The notes below the pieces were generated by a model. It did not search any database. It saw only the letters and a program-made list of their open reading frames with translations, and was not told where the DNA came from. Below, piece after piece: positions 31,736 through 44,930 of a stretch of 64,000 nucleotides of DNA. This DNA comes from Molanna angustata (Eukaryota; Arthropoda; Insecta; Trichoptera; Molannidae). The position numbers and the translations under genes were made by a program. Each line of letters starts with the position of its first letter. Within the stretch, counting starts at the first letter, position 1. Location of the stretch: positions 25,804,651-25,868,650 of the forward strand of contig OY754967.1 of NCBI GenBank assembly GCA_963576475.1. Reading direction: 5' to 3'.

Positions 31736-33553
31736 AAATTTGTATATATTTAATTAAAATCGGATGCTGATTTACGTATGTGGTGGAGGGTCTATATAAC
31801 TTATCTTTTTCCTTTTAAAATATGTTTTTGTTTTTTATCTTTAAATTCAAGGTCCACGTCTTGGGATTTCTGCATCTATATTTTTATTTTATGAGAGACT
31901 GTAATACAAAGTTTGTATGGAATAAAAGTTTTATTATTTTCAATTCAAATCAACCGGTATAAAAATAATAAGCAGATGTATCATGATTGGAATAATAACC
32001 CATTGGATTGGTATATACGTGCAGTTTTATTTTTATAATAATTGAAACTAATTAATTGAAACTGTTTGGATAATAATGACATTTTTATGTAAACATAAAT
32101 AAACCTTCATTATAAAAAATGTTGCATTGAAATAAAAGTATGATGTCTAACTCATAATGCACATCAAAAATGTATATTTTTATATATAGAAAAAACTTAT
32201 TACGTGATAGACAAAACGTACGTATCTACGAATCAATAATTAATTATTTTATTTGATATCATTAAAAAATCAAATTAAAGTTTTCAGAATAGGTATATCC
32301 GTGTACCTATTAAAAAAAATAAAACTTAATGCATTTAAAATATTCCATTTGCATTAAAAATTCAATAGACGATCAAATTTAATTCAAGTGTAATTTTCCG
32401 TCATTTTAAAACAATTTTTATTTTTCATTCTGGTAATACCCAATCAACACAAACATTGTTGTTTTTCTAAACAGTGTTCATTGGTCATGTGTTATTTATT
32501 AAGGGATAGGTTGAAAGATTACGCTATTAGATAAATACGATAAGGTACATAACATCGAAGCTTGGTTATTTTACTGTATCAGAAAACATTATTGATGTTT
32601 CTATGCGGAATCCCCTTAAACAAACACATAAATTGTAAATATGTAGATTAAGTACATATAGATAATATTCTTCAAACGTATTATCGATACACACTTGAGA
32701 TATGAATGCGCAAATACATTTTTAAAGATAACTTTACTGGCATATAATTCACTTTAGAAAACATCTCATCTGACACATTTCATGTGACATATAAGAAATA
32801 AATTTAATTGTTAACAAAATTAATCATTAATATGAAAAAACTAATATATAAATTGATTTAATGACAATATTGTTCCAGTTGCACGCGCAATAAATGCAAT
32901 AAATTGACATTTATAGCTCATCTAAGTGCCACTTTTATTTTCAATTAAAAGAAAATATGTCATATTTATTTATTTATGATATTACTAAGTACGATATTAC
33001 TAAGTATAAGGCATAAATTCTCGTGTTATACACGAGTTTTGATATTCATATATTGGGGACAAAGTGTTTTAATTCGATAAAATTAGAATGTGTTATTCGA
33101 AAAGATAAAAAAAGATACCCGAGTATTGATTTTATATGTGGAAACAAATCCATTTTTGTGTATACATATACCTATATGTATATATTTTAATTACGTCGAA
33201 GCGAGTATTTACTGTAAATTGAAAAATTGCTTTAAGTGTTAAAAAGTTTTTTTTCAATGCATCATTTTAGATTAGAATAATTTGAGCGTTAATTATTTTT
33301 TTTACTCATTAATATATTTTCTAAAATATTATTAAAATCCTCAAAAAACCTACATATTTATTTTTCTCCTTTATGTCTCTTTTTCACCACATATATTTCT
33401 TTAAAAATCATAGTAATGCAATCATTTCATTTTTATTACCTTTATTTTTTTCTCCGTAATAAGAAATAAAAGTATAGGTATAGTGGTTAAACAGAAAAAG
33501 TGATACGAAAACATCGTATGACAGCCTCTGGTAACATGTTCAATAAGGTTTAA
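31736..33553. other. AT-rich intergenic sequence
   Basis: No coding pattern, RNA gene or recognised repeat. Confidence 0.35.
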
Positions 33554-34264
33554 TCCAACTGTCGATTTGTTCAGGAGAACTTTGTTCTCTTAACATATCG
33601 ACAATGTATCAAGCCAGAATACGCGAGAATTGTATGGAGAGGTCTACTTTTTTCACGGCTTTTCCAACTTTGAAGTCAAAAAACACCAACTTAGAGGCTT
33701 CGCAGCATATATGTTCCATACACGGATTTACTCAGAATTCGGAGTAGAACATTTCGTGTGTCTGTGTGTGTGTGTGTCTGTGTGTGTGTCTGTGTGTGTG
33801 TCTGTGTGTCTGTGTGTCCGTCCCCCCCTTATAACTTTTGATCCGCTCAATTTACAGAGCCTAAAATTTCAGAATATATAAACAGTTACAGGCCTACAAA
33901 ACTTTTATACTCGGAATTTTAAATTTTTGTTTCAGTCAGGGGTTATCAACTTTTGAATTTTTATTTTATTTTTCCATATATCTCAGAAACCATAAACGGT
34001 AGAACGCTGAAAATTGGTACAAACATAGACAAATACAAAATCTCAAATTATTTTTTTTAAATTACAGGTTTTCTTAAACATTTTTTATTAGGAAAAATAT
34101 TTTTTTTATGATAAATTTATGAGTTTAACTGCCTATATTTCCAATTTTTTTTTAAAATATCAAAAAAAGCCGAAACACCCCAACTAGATAATTTAATTAT
34201 TTATAAAACGAGTGGGTTGTGGCCAACACTAAACTCTCCACACCACAAATATTGACAATGAAAT

Positions 34265-37200
34265 ATTTTATTCATTCTAAATTTTACTACCAGGAATATA
34301 AATTTTCTAACGATAGTATATTTTCATGTTAAGATAGACAAACTATTAATGCAGTATGGTGTAGAATTCTAATGTATGAAATATTTTAATAAAAGCAGAT
34401 AAATTTTGTTTTAAAGGACGCGAAAGCATTTTCAAAATTTTGACACGTGATATCATATGAAGAAATTTTTTGTTATTTATGGAAAGCTAATCAGTTCTAT
34501 GTTCAAGCTCTTTACATTATAACATGAAATCAAATTACTGAACTTTTCCATACATAGAAATTTATCTAATTACATTTTTATTCATACTAAATGTTACTAC
34601 CAGGAATATAAATTTTCTTCCGATAGTATATTTTTATGTTAAGATAGACAAACTATTAATGCAGTATGGTGAAGAATGCTTATGTTGTATGAAATATTTT
34701 AATAAAAGCAGATAAATTTTGTTTCAAAGAGCGTTAGAGCATTTTAACCATTTTGATACGTGATATCATATGAAGAAATTTTTTGTTATTTATGGAAAGC
34801 TAATCAGTTCTATGTTCAAGCTCTTTACATTATAACATGAAATCAAATTACTGAACTTTTCCATAGATAAGAAATTTATCTTATTACATTTTTATTCATA
34901 CTAAATGTTACTACCAGGAATATAAATTTTCTTCCGATAGTTTATTTTTATGTTAAGATAGACAAACTATTAATGCGGTATAGTGAAGAATGCTTATGTT
35001 GTATGAAATATTTTAAAAAAAGCAGATAAATTTTGTTTTAAAGAACGCGAGAGCATTTTCAAAATTTTGACACGTAATATCATATGAAGATTATTTTTGT
35101 TATTTATGGAAAGCTAATCAGTTCTATGTTCAAGCTCTTTACATTATAACATGAAATCAAATTACTGAACGTTTCCATACATAGAAATTTATCAAATTAC
35201 ATTTTTATTCATACTAATTGTTACTATCAGGAATATAAATTTTCTTCCGATAGTATATTTTTATGTTAAGATAGACAAACTATTAATGCAGTATAGTGAA
35301 GAATGCTTATGTTGTATGAAATATTTAAAAAAAAGCAGTTAAATTTTGTTTTAAAGAACGCGAGAGCATTTCCAAAATTTTGACACGTGATATCATATGA
35401 AGAAATTTTTTGTTATTTATGGAAAGCTAATCAGTTCTATGTTCAAGCTCTTTACATTATAACATGAAATCAAATTACTGAACTTTTCCATAGATAAGAA
35501 ATTTATCTTATTACATTTTTATTCATACTAAATGTTACTACCAGGAATATAAATTTTCTTCCGATAGTTTATTTTTATGTTAAGATAGACAAACTATTAA
35601 TGCAGTATGGTGAAGAATGCTTATGTTGTATGAAATATTTAAATAAAAGCAGATAAATTTGGTTTCAAAGAGCGTTAGAGCTTTTTAACCATTTTGACAC
35701 GTGATATCAAATGAAGAAATTTTTTGTTATTTATGGAAAGCTAATCAGTTCTATGTTCAAGCTCTTTACATTATAACATGAAATCAAATTACTGAACTTT
35801 TCCATACATAAGAAATTTATCTTATTACATTTTTATTCATACTAAATGTTACTACCAGGAATATAAATTTTCTTCCGATAGTATATTTTTATGTTAAGAT
35901 AGACAAACTATTAATGCGGTATAGTAAAGAATGCTTATGTTGTATGAAATATTTAAAAAAAAGCAGATAAATTTTGTTTTAAAGAACGCGAGAGCATTTT
36001 CAAAATTTTGACACGTAATATCATATGAAGATTATTTTTGTTATTTATGGAAAGCTAATCAGTTCTATGTTCAAGCTCTTTACATTATAACATGAAATCA
36101 AATTACTGAACGTTTCCATACATAGAAATTTATCAAATTACATTTTTATTCATACTAATTGTTACTATCAGGAATATAAATTTTCTTCCGATAGTATATT
36201 TTTATGTTAAGATAGACAAACTATTAATGCAGTATAGTGAAGAATGCTTATGTTGTATGAAATATTTAAAAAAAAGCAGTTAAATTTTGTTTTAAAGAAC
36301 GCGAGAGCATTTCCAAAATTTTGACACGTGATATCATATGAAGAATTTTTTTGTTATTTATGGAAAGCTAATCAGTTCTATGTTCAAGCTCTTTACATTA
36401 TAACATGAAATCAAATTACTGAACTTTTCCATACATAGAAATTTATCTAATTACATTTAAATTCATACTAAATGTTACTACCAGGAATATAAATTTTCTT
36501 CCGATAGTATATTTTTATGTTAAGATAAACAAACTATTAATGCAGTATAGTGAAGAATGCTAATGTTTTATGAAATATTTAAAAAAAAGCAGATAAATTT
36601 TGTTTTAAAGAACGCGAGAGCATTTTCAAAATTTTGACACGTGATATCATATGAAGATTTTTTTTGTTATTTATGGAAAGCTAATCAGTTCTTTGTTCAA
36701 GCTCTTTACATTATAACATGAAATCAAATTACTGAACGTTTCCATACATAGAAATTTATCTAATTACATTTTTATTCATACAAAATGTTACTATCAGGAA
36801 TATAAATTTTCTTCCGATAGTATATTTTTATGTTAAGATAGACAAACTATTAATGCAGTATAGTGAAGAATGCTTATGTTGTATGAAATATTTTAAAAAA
36901 AGCAGATAAATTTTGTTTTAAAGAACGCGAGAGCATTTTCAAAATTTTGACACGTAATATCATATGAAGATTATTTTTGTTATTTATGGAAAGCTAATCA
37001 GTTCTATATTCAAGCTCTTTACATTATAACATGAAATCAAATTACTGAACGTTTCCATACATAGAAATTTATCAAATTACATTTTTATTCATACTAATTG
37101 TTACTATCAGGAATATAAATTTTCTTCCGATAGTATATTTTTATGTTAAGATAGACAAACTATTAATGCAGTATAGTGAAGAATGCTTATGTTGTATGAA

Positions 37201-38220
37201 ATATTTAAAAAAAAGCAGTTAAATTTTGTTTTAAAGAACGCGAGAGCATTTCCAAAATTTTGACACGTGATATCATATGAAGAATTTTTTTGTTATTTAT
37301 GGAAAGCTAATCAGTTCTATGTTCAAGCTCTTTACATTATAACATGAAATCAAATTACTGAACTTTTCCATACATAGAAATTTATCTAATTACATTTAAA
37401 TTCATACTAAATGTTACTACCAGGAATATAAATTTTCTTCCGATAGTATATTTTTATGTTAAGATAAACAAACTATTAATGCAGTATAGTGAAGAATGCT
37501 AATGTTTTATGAAATATTTAAAAAAAAGCAGATAAATTTTGTTTTAAAGAACGCGAGAGCATTTTCAAAATTTTGACACGTGATATCATATGAAGATTTT
37601 TTTTGTTATTTATGGAAAGCTAATCAGTTCTTTGTTCAAGCTCTTTACATTATAACATGAAATCAAATTACTGAACGTTTCCATACATAGAAATTTATCT
37701 AATTACATTTTTATTCATACAAAATGTTACTATCAGGAATATAAATTTTCTTCCGATAGTATATTTTTATGTTAAGATAGACAAACTATTAATGCAGTAT
37801 AGTGAAGAATGCTTATGTTGTATGAAATATTTTAAAAAAAGCAGATAAATTTTGTTTTAAAGAACGCGAGAGCATTTTCAAAATTTTGACACGTAATATC
37901 ATATGAAGATTATTTTTGTTATTTATGGAAAGCTTATCAGTTCTATATTCAAGCTCTTTACATTATAACATGAAATCAAATTACTGAACGTTTCCATACA
38001 TAGAAATTTATCTAATTACATTTTTATTCATACTAAATGTTACTATCAGGAATATAAATTTTCTTCCGATAGTATATTTTTATGTTAAGATAGACAAACT
38101 ATTAATGCAGTATAGTGAAGAATGCTTATGTTGTATGAAATATTTTAAAAAAAGCAGATAAATTTTGTTTCAAAGAGCGTTAGAGTATTTTGACAATGTT
38201 GACACGTGATATCATATGAA
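34265..38220 (+). repeat. 313-bp satellite, about 13 units, three-unit higher-order structure
   Basis: The anchor GACAAACTATTAATGC occurs at 34337, 34647, 34961, 35274, 35587, 35902, 36215, 36528 (as AACAAAC), 36841, 37154, 37467 (AACAAAC), 37780 and 38093, with most spacings 313. Diagnostic variants recur every third unit: GAGCGTTAGAG in the units at 34647 and 35587; GTAATATCAT in those at 34961, 35902, 36841 and 37780; GCAGTTAAATT at 35274, 36215 and 37154; TTCTTTGTTC at 36528 and 37467. The higher-order period is 939-941 bp. The last unit decays after about 38170. Confidence 0.95.
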
Positions 38221-38499
38221 GAAATTTTATGATATCTATGAAAAGCTAATCAGTTCTAAGTTCAAGCTATTAATATTCTTATATCAATATGAAATCAATG
38301 AACTGAACATTGCCAAATATAAAAAAATTCTCTTGTTACATATAAGTTTCATACAAATATCCATTAAATAAAATATAATTTTTGAAACCGTTGAATATTT
38401 TTCTTTTAACATTGACCAACTTTGAATACAATTTTATGAAGATTCTTGGTGTTGTATAAATAGTTGAAACCAAATTAAAATATCTCTAATTTCCAGGTC

Positions 38500-38835
38500 G
38501 TGAGAGCATTTTTTCAGTTTTAATAGATGAAATCATAAAGAAAAATTGGGAAAAAATGAACCGTTGTCTATGGAAAACTAATCAGCTCTAAGTTTATGGA
38601 CTTAACACATGTGATATCAATATGAAGTCAATCGGACTTATAGTTTGGGCTGCAGAGAGGACACAAAAAAAAACAACGTAAATGATGAAGTCATAGAGAA
38701 GAAATCAAAAGTTGTCTATGGAAAACTAATCAGCTCTAGGTCTTTGCACTTTACACATATGATGTTAATATGAAGTCGATCGGACTTATAGTTTGGGCTG
38801 TAGAGAGGACACAAAAAAGATAAATGCTACGGCGT
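38500..38835 (+). repeat. Diverged units after the satellite
   Basis: Two units of about 140 bp share TCTATGGAAAACTAATCAGC and GAAGTCAATCGGACTTATAG, then TTTGGGCTGCAGAGAGGACA. The AAAACTAATCAG part is recognisably related to the satellite's GGAAAGCTAATCAGTTC. Confidence 0.75.
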
Positions 38836-39454
38836 ACGGCGTACGGCGTATACGCCATACACACAAACACATCACGACGAAACTCATAGTGTGCATTCTC
38901 TACATGATACCCATTGAGAAATTGATGTAAAAAAAATACGCTTAAATTTTGCGCAATCATGACTCTCCCCTATTCCATAGTGTGGAGAGTAAAAATATTT
39001 ACATTGTATTAGCACAACAATTTTTATAAAAATTGAATTTAGTGACGACATTGCTTCATACAATTTGTATAGCAGTCGCCTACACACAATATCTAGTAAG
39101 ACTTAATTGTTTGATACTAATCTCCAAACATACATACATACCATCATGCTGTTTTCATATTCTGGGTAGGATCAAAGGACTTACCTCCATACTATCCTAT
39201 CTTGACATACATACCTAGGTACATGTGTTGTATAGAAAACCAAATATCTTAAAATATTAAATAATTTGAATTATATGGGTTTATAGTTTGGTACTTATTC
39301 TTCAACTATACATACTATCGCTCTCGGCAGTTGGATCTCATGTGTTACATGCAACTTGTATAGGAAATGTTACATCGAACGTACCTACCTACGAATAAAT
39401 AGTAATAGTAGGTAGGTATGTATTTTTTTTTTTTCTAAAAATTGTATTTGGTAT

Positions 39455-39467
39455 AAGAGAATTGAAT
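39455..39467 (+). repeat. Target-site duplication, left copy
   Basis: AAGAGAATTGAAT immediately before the LINE's first base; the identical 13-mer is at 45064-45076. Confidence 0.85.
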
Positions 39468-39870
39468 CAGTTTACGTTGCGACGTTGATGAGTACGGACG
39501 CTCGCTCGCTTGTGTGAGATTGTTGGTGTTGTGTTGAGTGAGACCTGCGACCACCCACCTTGTTGAAGCGTCATTACGATTATTGCCACCACAATCAGTA
39601 TCGTTAAACTTTTCGTTATTATTTTTTTCTTTTCTCTTTGTTTCGATTTACAATATATTTATATGTTATTTTCTTTGGCTTAAGTTCGTATCGGTGTATA
39701 CGAATATTTATTATTTTCTCTTGTTTTCTAATATAGTTTATTTCTTTCTAATTCAAGTTAATATCGGTGTATACAAACTATTATTTTCTTTCTTTTAATA
39801 TAAGTAGTTACATATTTTTTTCTCTAACTCTTTTTTATTTTTAATCTACATTCTATAAGAAATAATCAAC

Positions 39871-41187
39871 ATGGAATCAGAGGATAAACCTCCAGATCCG
39901 CCAGACATTAATCAGTACAAAAGACGCCGCGAAAATACTGATCTTCCATCTCCAGTTGAATCGGCTCTCCCTTCTCCATCATTAACACCTACAAATGCTT
40001 CGCAAGAAATATTAAAATACTCTTTATTCTCATCTGGTCCCTTTCTCGTGTACGTACAAGATAGGGATGCTTCCAAGTCTCTTCACCCGATGAGATTCGG
40101 CAACCTTCTTTTCAAAAATAAAATCACCAATATTTCACCCGGAGGAGTAAAATCTGAAGGGCGTAATAAAATATCACTTACATTTACAAATCCCTCAGCC
40201 GCAAATACGTTCATTGAATCGTCATTTGTACGAAACAATGAACTCAAAGCTTATATTCCTAGGTTCAAGGTGTCAAAGATGGGCCTTGTTCGAGGCATTT
40301 CGACAGACGTATCCATAGACGAAATAATAGAGCATGCTTCGGTACCTTCCCAATTTGGAAAGGTATCAAAAGCAAGAAGACTGAATTATAAAGACAAAAC
40401 TGGAAACTCTATATCATGGAAGCCTTCACAGACTGTCGTTTTAACTTTTGAGGGACAAAATCTCCCAAATCATATTTACTTATTTCACAACTCTTTGCCG
40501 GTAGAACTCTATGCGTTTCCAACTATTCTATGTTATCGTTGTTGCCGCTATGGCCACACAAAAGTACAATGTCGTTCCCCTCCCAGATGCTACAAATGTG
40601 GTGAAGCACATTTGGGTGAAAGTTGTACGAAAATGAACGATTTAAAGTGTCTAAATTGTACAGGGAAGCACTCTGCCGCAAGTATGATGTGCCCCGAATT
40701 GTCCCGACAAAAAAATATAAAACAAACAATGGCCGAAAAAAATATTTCTTACGTTCAAGCCTCTAAATTATTCCCTTCTTCGACCAAAAGCTTTTCCGAA
40801 ATAACGTCATCAAACAATACTAGTTCCAATATTACTAAAACAATATTTAAATACAAACCAGTCAATAATGTTGATAATCCAAAGAAACCACAGAACTTTG
40901 ATAGAAAATCACATGAATCTTTGTTGTCCTATTTAAATGGAGAAGCCACTAATCCATCAACGGGCTGTGTCTCCTCTTCAAGGTCTACAAATTTATCCAA
41001 CATGCCTGAATCAAATAATGAAGAAAATACTGTAAATACATCTATTTCTAACATTATTCCAATAACTGCTCAGATCTTACTATCAATTTTAAGTAACACA
41101 GATAATTTACCGTCCATCGTTGCCAATGCCCTGCCTCTTCTTAAATCTATTCTAAATTCTTATAATGGACAATCGACGTCTGATTAA
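39871..41187 (+). CDS. LINE ORF1: nucleic-acid-binding Gag-like protein
   Basis: An intact frame of 438 codons. The N-terminus is proline- and charge-rich. A middle region (about residues 45-215) looks like the RNA-binding part common in ORF1 proteins of insect LINEs. At about residues 221-270 are three CCHC-type zinc knuckles: CYRCCRYGHTKVQC, CYKCGEAHLGESC and CLNCTGKHSAASMMC (C-x2-C-x3/4-H-x4/6-C). The C-terminal third is serine- and asparagine-rich. Such proteins bind the element's RNA and form the retrotransposition particle. The stop lies 23 bases inside ORF2, which begins in another frame. The start at 39871 is the first long-frame methionine after a T-rich leader. Intact despite the broken ORF2. 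Confidence 0.92.
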   Translation: MESEDKPPDPPDINQYKRRRENTDLPSPVESALPSPSLTPTNASQEILKYSLFSSGPFLVYVQDRDASKSLHPMRFGNLLFKNKITNISPGGVKSEGRNKISLTFTNPSAANTFIESSFVRNNELKAYIPRFKVSKMGLVRGISTDVSIDEIIEHASVPSQFGKVSKARRLNYKDKTGNSISWKPSQTVVLTFEGQNLPNHIYLFHNSLPVELYAFPTILCYRCCRYGHTKVQCRSPPRCYKCGEAHLGESCTKMNDLKCLNCTGKHSAASMMCPELSRQKNIKQTMAEKNISYVQASKLFPSSTKSFSEITSSNNTSSNITKTIFKYKPVNNVDNPKKPQNFDRKSHESLLSYLNGEATNPSTGCVSSSRSTNLSNMPESNNEENTVNTSISNIIPITAQILLSILSNTDNLPSIVANALPLLKSILNSYNGQSTSD

Positions 41188-44100
41188 CAATCCATTATGT
41201 ATTCTTCAATGGAACTGCAGAAGCGCAGTATCCAATAAACAAGAAATAATTACTACTCTCCATAAACATTCTATTTGCGTTGCCGCAATATCGGAAACCT
41301 GGTTGCGTCCAGGAATAAATTATTCCATCCCAGGATATTCCATTTTACGTTCAGATCGCCCCGACGGACTCGGAGGCGGTACAGCTCTTCTCGTCAAAAC
41401 CCACTTTTCCTTCACAAAAATCGATCTCCCTCCCCATCCTGTCATTCAAGTTGTGGCAGCCACTATCAACTCTATATCTTTTGTTTCAGTTTATGCCCCT
41501 CCCAAAACTGCTTTTGATACTAGTTATTGGAATTCAGTTTTACCACTTTTAAGCCCTTCCTTCCTCATTCTCGGTGATTTTAATGCACACTCCACTTCTT
41601 GGGGCTGCGGAATCAACGACAATGCTGGTAATTCTTTACTAACATTCATTGACGACAACAATCTGTGCATACTGAATGATGGCAGTGAAACTCGACTGCA
41701 CCACCCAAATCAAAACCCTAATGCAGTAGATATTTCCATTTGTTCTCTTAACCTTGCCTCGGGCTCAACCTGGAGTGTCACTCCTGATGCTCAATCTAGC
41801 GACCACTTTCCCATTCTAATAAATATTAATCACAGATACAATAATAATTATCATACGTCTTCACATGAAAAATATAGTTCTCATAAATATAATACAAAAA
41901 ATGCCGACTGGCATAAATTCCGAGAAATTATTGAGTCCAAAATAAACACTTTGTCGTCAATTTCCTATAATACACAAATCGATAACACATTTTCTGATAT
42001 TCTTTCAATTATTCACTCAGCAGCAGAAAGATCAATGCACGTCAAAACACAACGCACTCACACAAAACCTTCCCCACATGCTCCATGGTGGGATGAAGAT
42101 TGTTCTGAAATAGTAAAATCAAGGAAATTGGCCATGAGAATTTACAGAAATAATATGACAAGTGACAATTTCTTTAACGCTAAAAGAGCTCAGGCAAAAG
42201 CCAAAAAAACCTTGCGAAAGAAGAAACGACAAGGTTGGGTGAATTTTTGTTCATCTCTTTCTCCAAACTCTCCTATTACATATGTGTGGGAAAAAATCCG
42301 ACAATTTCGTTCTGTTTATAATCCCCCAAAACAATACGCTCCCGATAACCAATGGAAGGAAGGCTTCCTAGATAAAATAGCTCCATCGTATGTTCCGCAT
42401 CTCTCGGAATTAGAACAACATAGCCCTATCCTCGAAATCTCTCCTACAAATAATAATTGGCTAACCTCCCCTTTCCATATTCAAGAATTAATGAACCCTC
42501 TCAAATCTTTACGCCACTCCGCTCCAGGAAATGATGGTATCCCTTATATAATTATACAGAAACTCCCACCAGATCTTCTACTTTATATTTTAAAAATGTT
42601 CAACTTCATTCTGGACTCTGGTTATGTTCCAAGAAGCTGGAAAACTCAGCTTATTATTCCCATTCCCAAACCTGGCAAAGACCCTAATATTGGATCATCA
42701 TACCGACCTATCACCTTATCCTCTTGCTTTCTCAAATTGTTTGAGCACATGGTAAAAAATCGAGTCGATTGGTTCGTGGAACACCACCAAATTCTTTCCT
42801 CTATACAATTCGGATTCAGAAAATCGAAATCAGTTATGGACAACTTAAGTATACTAACAACCGATGCCCAAATTGCCATATCACAGCAGCAAGACATGAT
42901 AACAGCTTTTCTTGATGTAACTGGTGCATTCGATAATGTCAATCTTCCAATACTTAAAAATAAACTGATGTCATTAGAAGTCCCAGTTAAACTCTGTAAT
43001 CTTATACACAATATATTGCACAAAGATGCATCGAGATACTTGGTTGTGACAAAACCTTTTCTCGAACCATCTGGAAAGGTTTACCCCAGGGATCGGTGTT
43101 AAGTCCCCTGCTCTTTAATATTTATTGCTACGACCTGGATATATCTCTTCAAGGTATATGCTCTACTCTCATATATGCAGATGACATAGGTTTGTACTTA
43201 GCTAATAAATATATACATTCTGCAGTGAAATCAATAAGTAAAGCTCTAAATCTTTTAAATAAATGGCTACACTCAAATGGTATTATGTTGGCCCCTCAGA
43301 AAAGTCAAATCATGGTATTCTCAAGAAAACATCATGTGCCTCATATTTCTGTTAAAATTGATACTGTCGAAATACCTAAAGTTGAGTCAGTTAAATTCTT
43401 AGGCATACTACTACATCGTAAACTATCTTGGAAACAGCACATCGAGCATGTTGTAGCTAAATGCGAACATAGTATCAACCCACTTCGAGCAGTTTCACGA
43501 GTATGGTGGGGAGCTCATCCTGCAACCATGAAACTGCTTTACAACTCCTTAGTTCGAAGTCACTTAGATTACGGTTGTTTCTTGTGGGCTCCTCTTCCCA
43601 AATACTTACAAATCAAAATCGATAGAATACAATCAAAATGTCTTAGACTTATTCTTGGTGCGATGAAGTCCTCTCCGATAAATGCTCTACAAGTCGAATG
43701 TACTGAAATGCCCCTTCAACTTAGAAGACAATACCTATCCGATAAATTTTTATCCAAAAGATTAATGATTTATACGCACCCTCTTTTAAATCGTTTAAGA
43801 ACCTTATCATCTGTCTGGTCTTCTAAAGAACCCTTGTCAAATAAACCAATGCCATATCTTTGTTGCAGTCTGTCAACCATTTCAGCTCAGTACCCTATAT
43901 CTTCACAACTAATACTTCCATATTATCGCATTTCCTTATGATGCTACGACACTTGAACCTTCTGTTTTTGAAAATATTGGTCTTAATAAATCTCTCACCT
44001 TGTCCGAAAATCAAATTAATATTATATTTAACAATGCTACATCTGATAAATGGCCAGACTATACCTATATATATATATACCGATGGCTCAAAACTCAGTG

Positions 44101-44930
44101 CTGACAGTAGTTGTGGTGCTGCTTTCTATATTCCCTCTTTGAACGTTCAGATGAAATTCAAACTCCCTCCTAATTCTTCCGTTTTCACTGCAGAATGCAT
44201 AGCAATTAACGAAGCAATTAGCTATATAAAAAACCTCAACCACTCTAAATACATTATTTTTACTGATTCTCTAAGCGCTACCAAACTACTTACAAACAAT
44301 TTATATAAAACCCCAGACAATGATTTAATTTGCACTGTGAGATCTAATCTATTGATATGCAGCCATCAAAATATAAAAATTGAATTTGCTTGGATCCCAG
44401 CTCATTTGGGTATCAAAGGAAATGAAACTGTGGACCAGCTAGCCAAATCAGCAGTTTGCGATGGTTCTCCTGTTCCAAATTTTTCTCTGCCATTGACCGA
44501 TCTTATAGCTTGTTTGAGGCGTGATTCGTGGAAGCGTTGGTCTGACGAATGGGAATATACGAGTAAGGGAAAAGGATCTTACTATAAATCGATTCAAAAC
44601 ACCATTCCAAAACATCCCTGGTTTCAAGCGATGAAGATATCAAAAAGAGAAATTTCCAATATTTGCCGACTCCGAATTGGTCATTGTATATTGGCTTCTC
44701 ACTTATATAAGATTTGTGTTGTGGATAGTCCATTCTGCCAATGTGGATTGGATGTTGAGTCGCCCGACCATGTGTTCTTTTGTTGCCCAAATAGATCTGC
44801 ATTTGATCTTTATGATTCTATTGTTGATGTTCCTCGTCCCTTTAATATCGCCCACCTATTATCACTCAACAAAAAACGCATTTATTGCCAAGTTTCTAAA
44901 TTTCTTTTCTCTAATCAAATTAACCTATAA
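41165..44930 (+). pseudogene. LINE ORF2: endonuclease, reverse transcriptase, RNase H (three frameshifts)
   Basis: The first frame (41165 to about 43080) begins at the ATG overlapping ORF1. The APE-type endonuclease shows LQWNCRS, ISETWL, SVYAPP, LGDFNAHS and SSDHFPI. The reverse transcriptase then shows IPKPGKDP, YRPITLSSC, FGFRKSKSV and FLDVTGAFDN. A one-base loss between about 43050 and 43080 shifts the frame. The second frame holds GLPQGSVLSPLLFNIY and the YADD active site (about 43165). A second shift lies near 43880-43930. A third lies in a TA tract near 44066-44078. The last frame holds RNase H: YTDGSKLS, TAECIAINEA, IFTDSLSATK and IPAHLGIKGNETVDQL, and then a C-x-C...H..C tail (FCQCGLDVESPDHVFFC). 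The catalytic residues all look intact, so the decay is recent. Confidence 0.92.

Larger units (their letters stand above)
34206..38996. mobile_element. 4.8-kb satellite-bearing insert
   Basis: The boundaries are AACGAGTGGGTTGTGGCCAA with ACTCTCCACAC on the left (34206-34250), and TTCCATAGTGTGGAGAGT on the right (38966-38988). The 11-bp ACTCTCCACAC/GTGTGGAGAGT pair is inverted, as in a DNA transposon. Inside lie the 313-bp satellite, then diverged 140-150 bp units (about 38500-38830), then a terminal block with triplicated TACGGCG. Terminal blocks also occur alone at 2085, 18044 and 48414. It has no coding capacity. Whether it moves as a unit is not shown. Confidence 0.6.
33554..39357 (+). 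mobile_element. Helitron-like element (copy ii) split by a satellite insert
   Basis: The 5' half (33554 to about 34205) matches copy i from A|TCCAACTGTCGATTTGTTCA through CCGAAACACCCCAACTAGAT. The 3' half (about 38997-39357) resumes with TACATTGTATTAGCACAACA and ends in CAGTTGGATCTCATGTGTTA, the hairpin and CAACTTG|T (CTTG instead of CTAG). Between the halves is a 4.8-kb insert containing the 313-bp satellite. Copies i and iii are uninterrupted at this point, so the insertion is inferred directly. Confidence 0.85.

Noticed and set aside
44503..44802. Minus-strand frame and other frames inside the LINE at 39468-45063
   Set aside because: They overlap the RNase H and C-terminal coding region of ORF2 in antisense or alternative frames.
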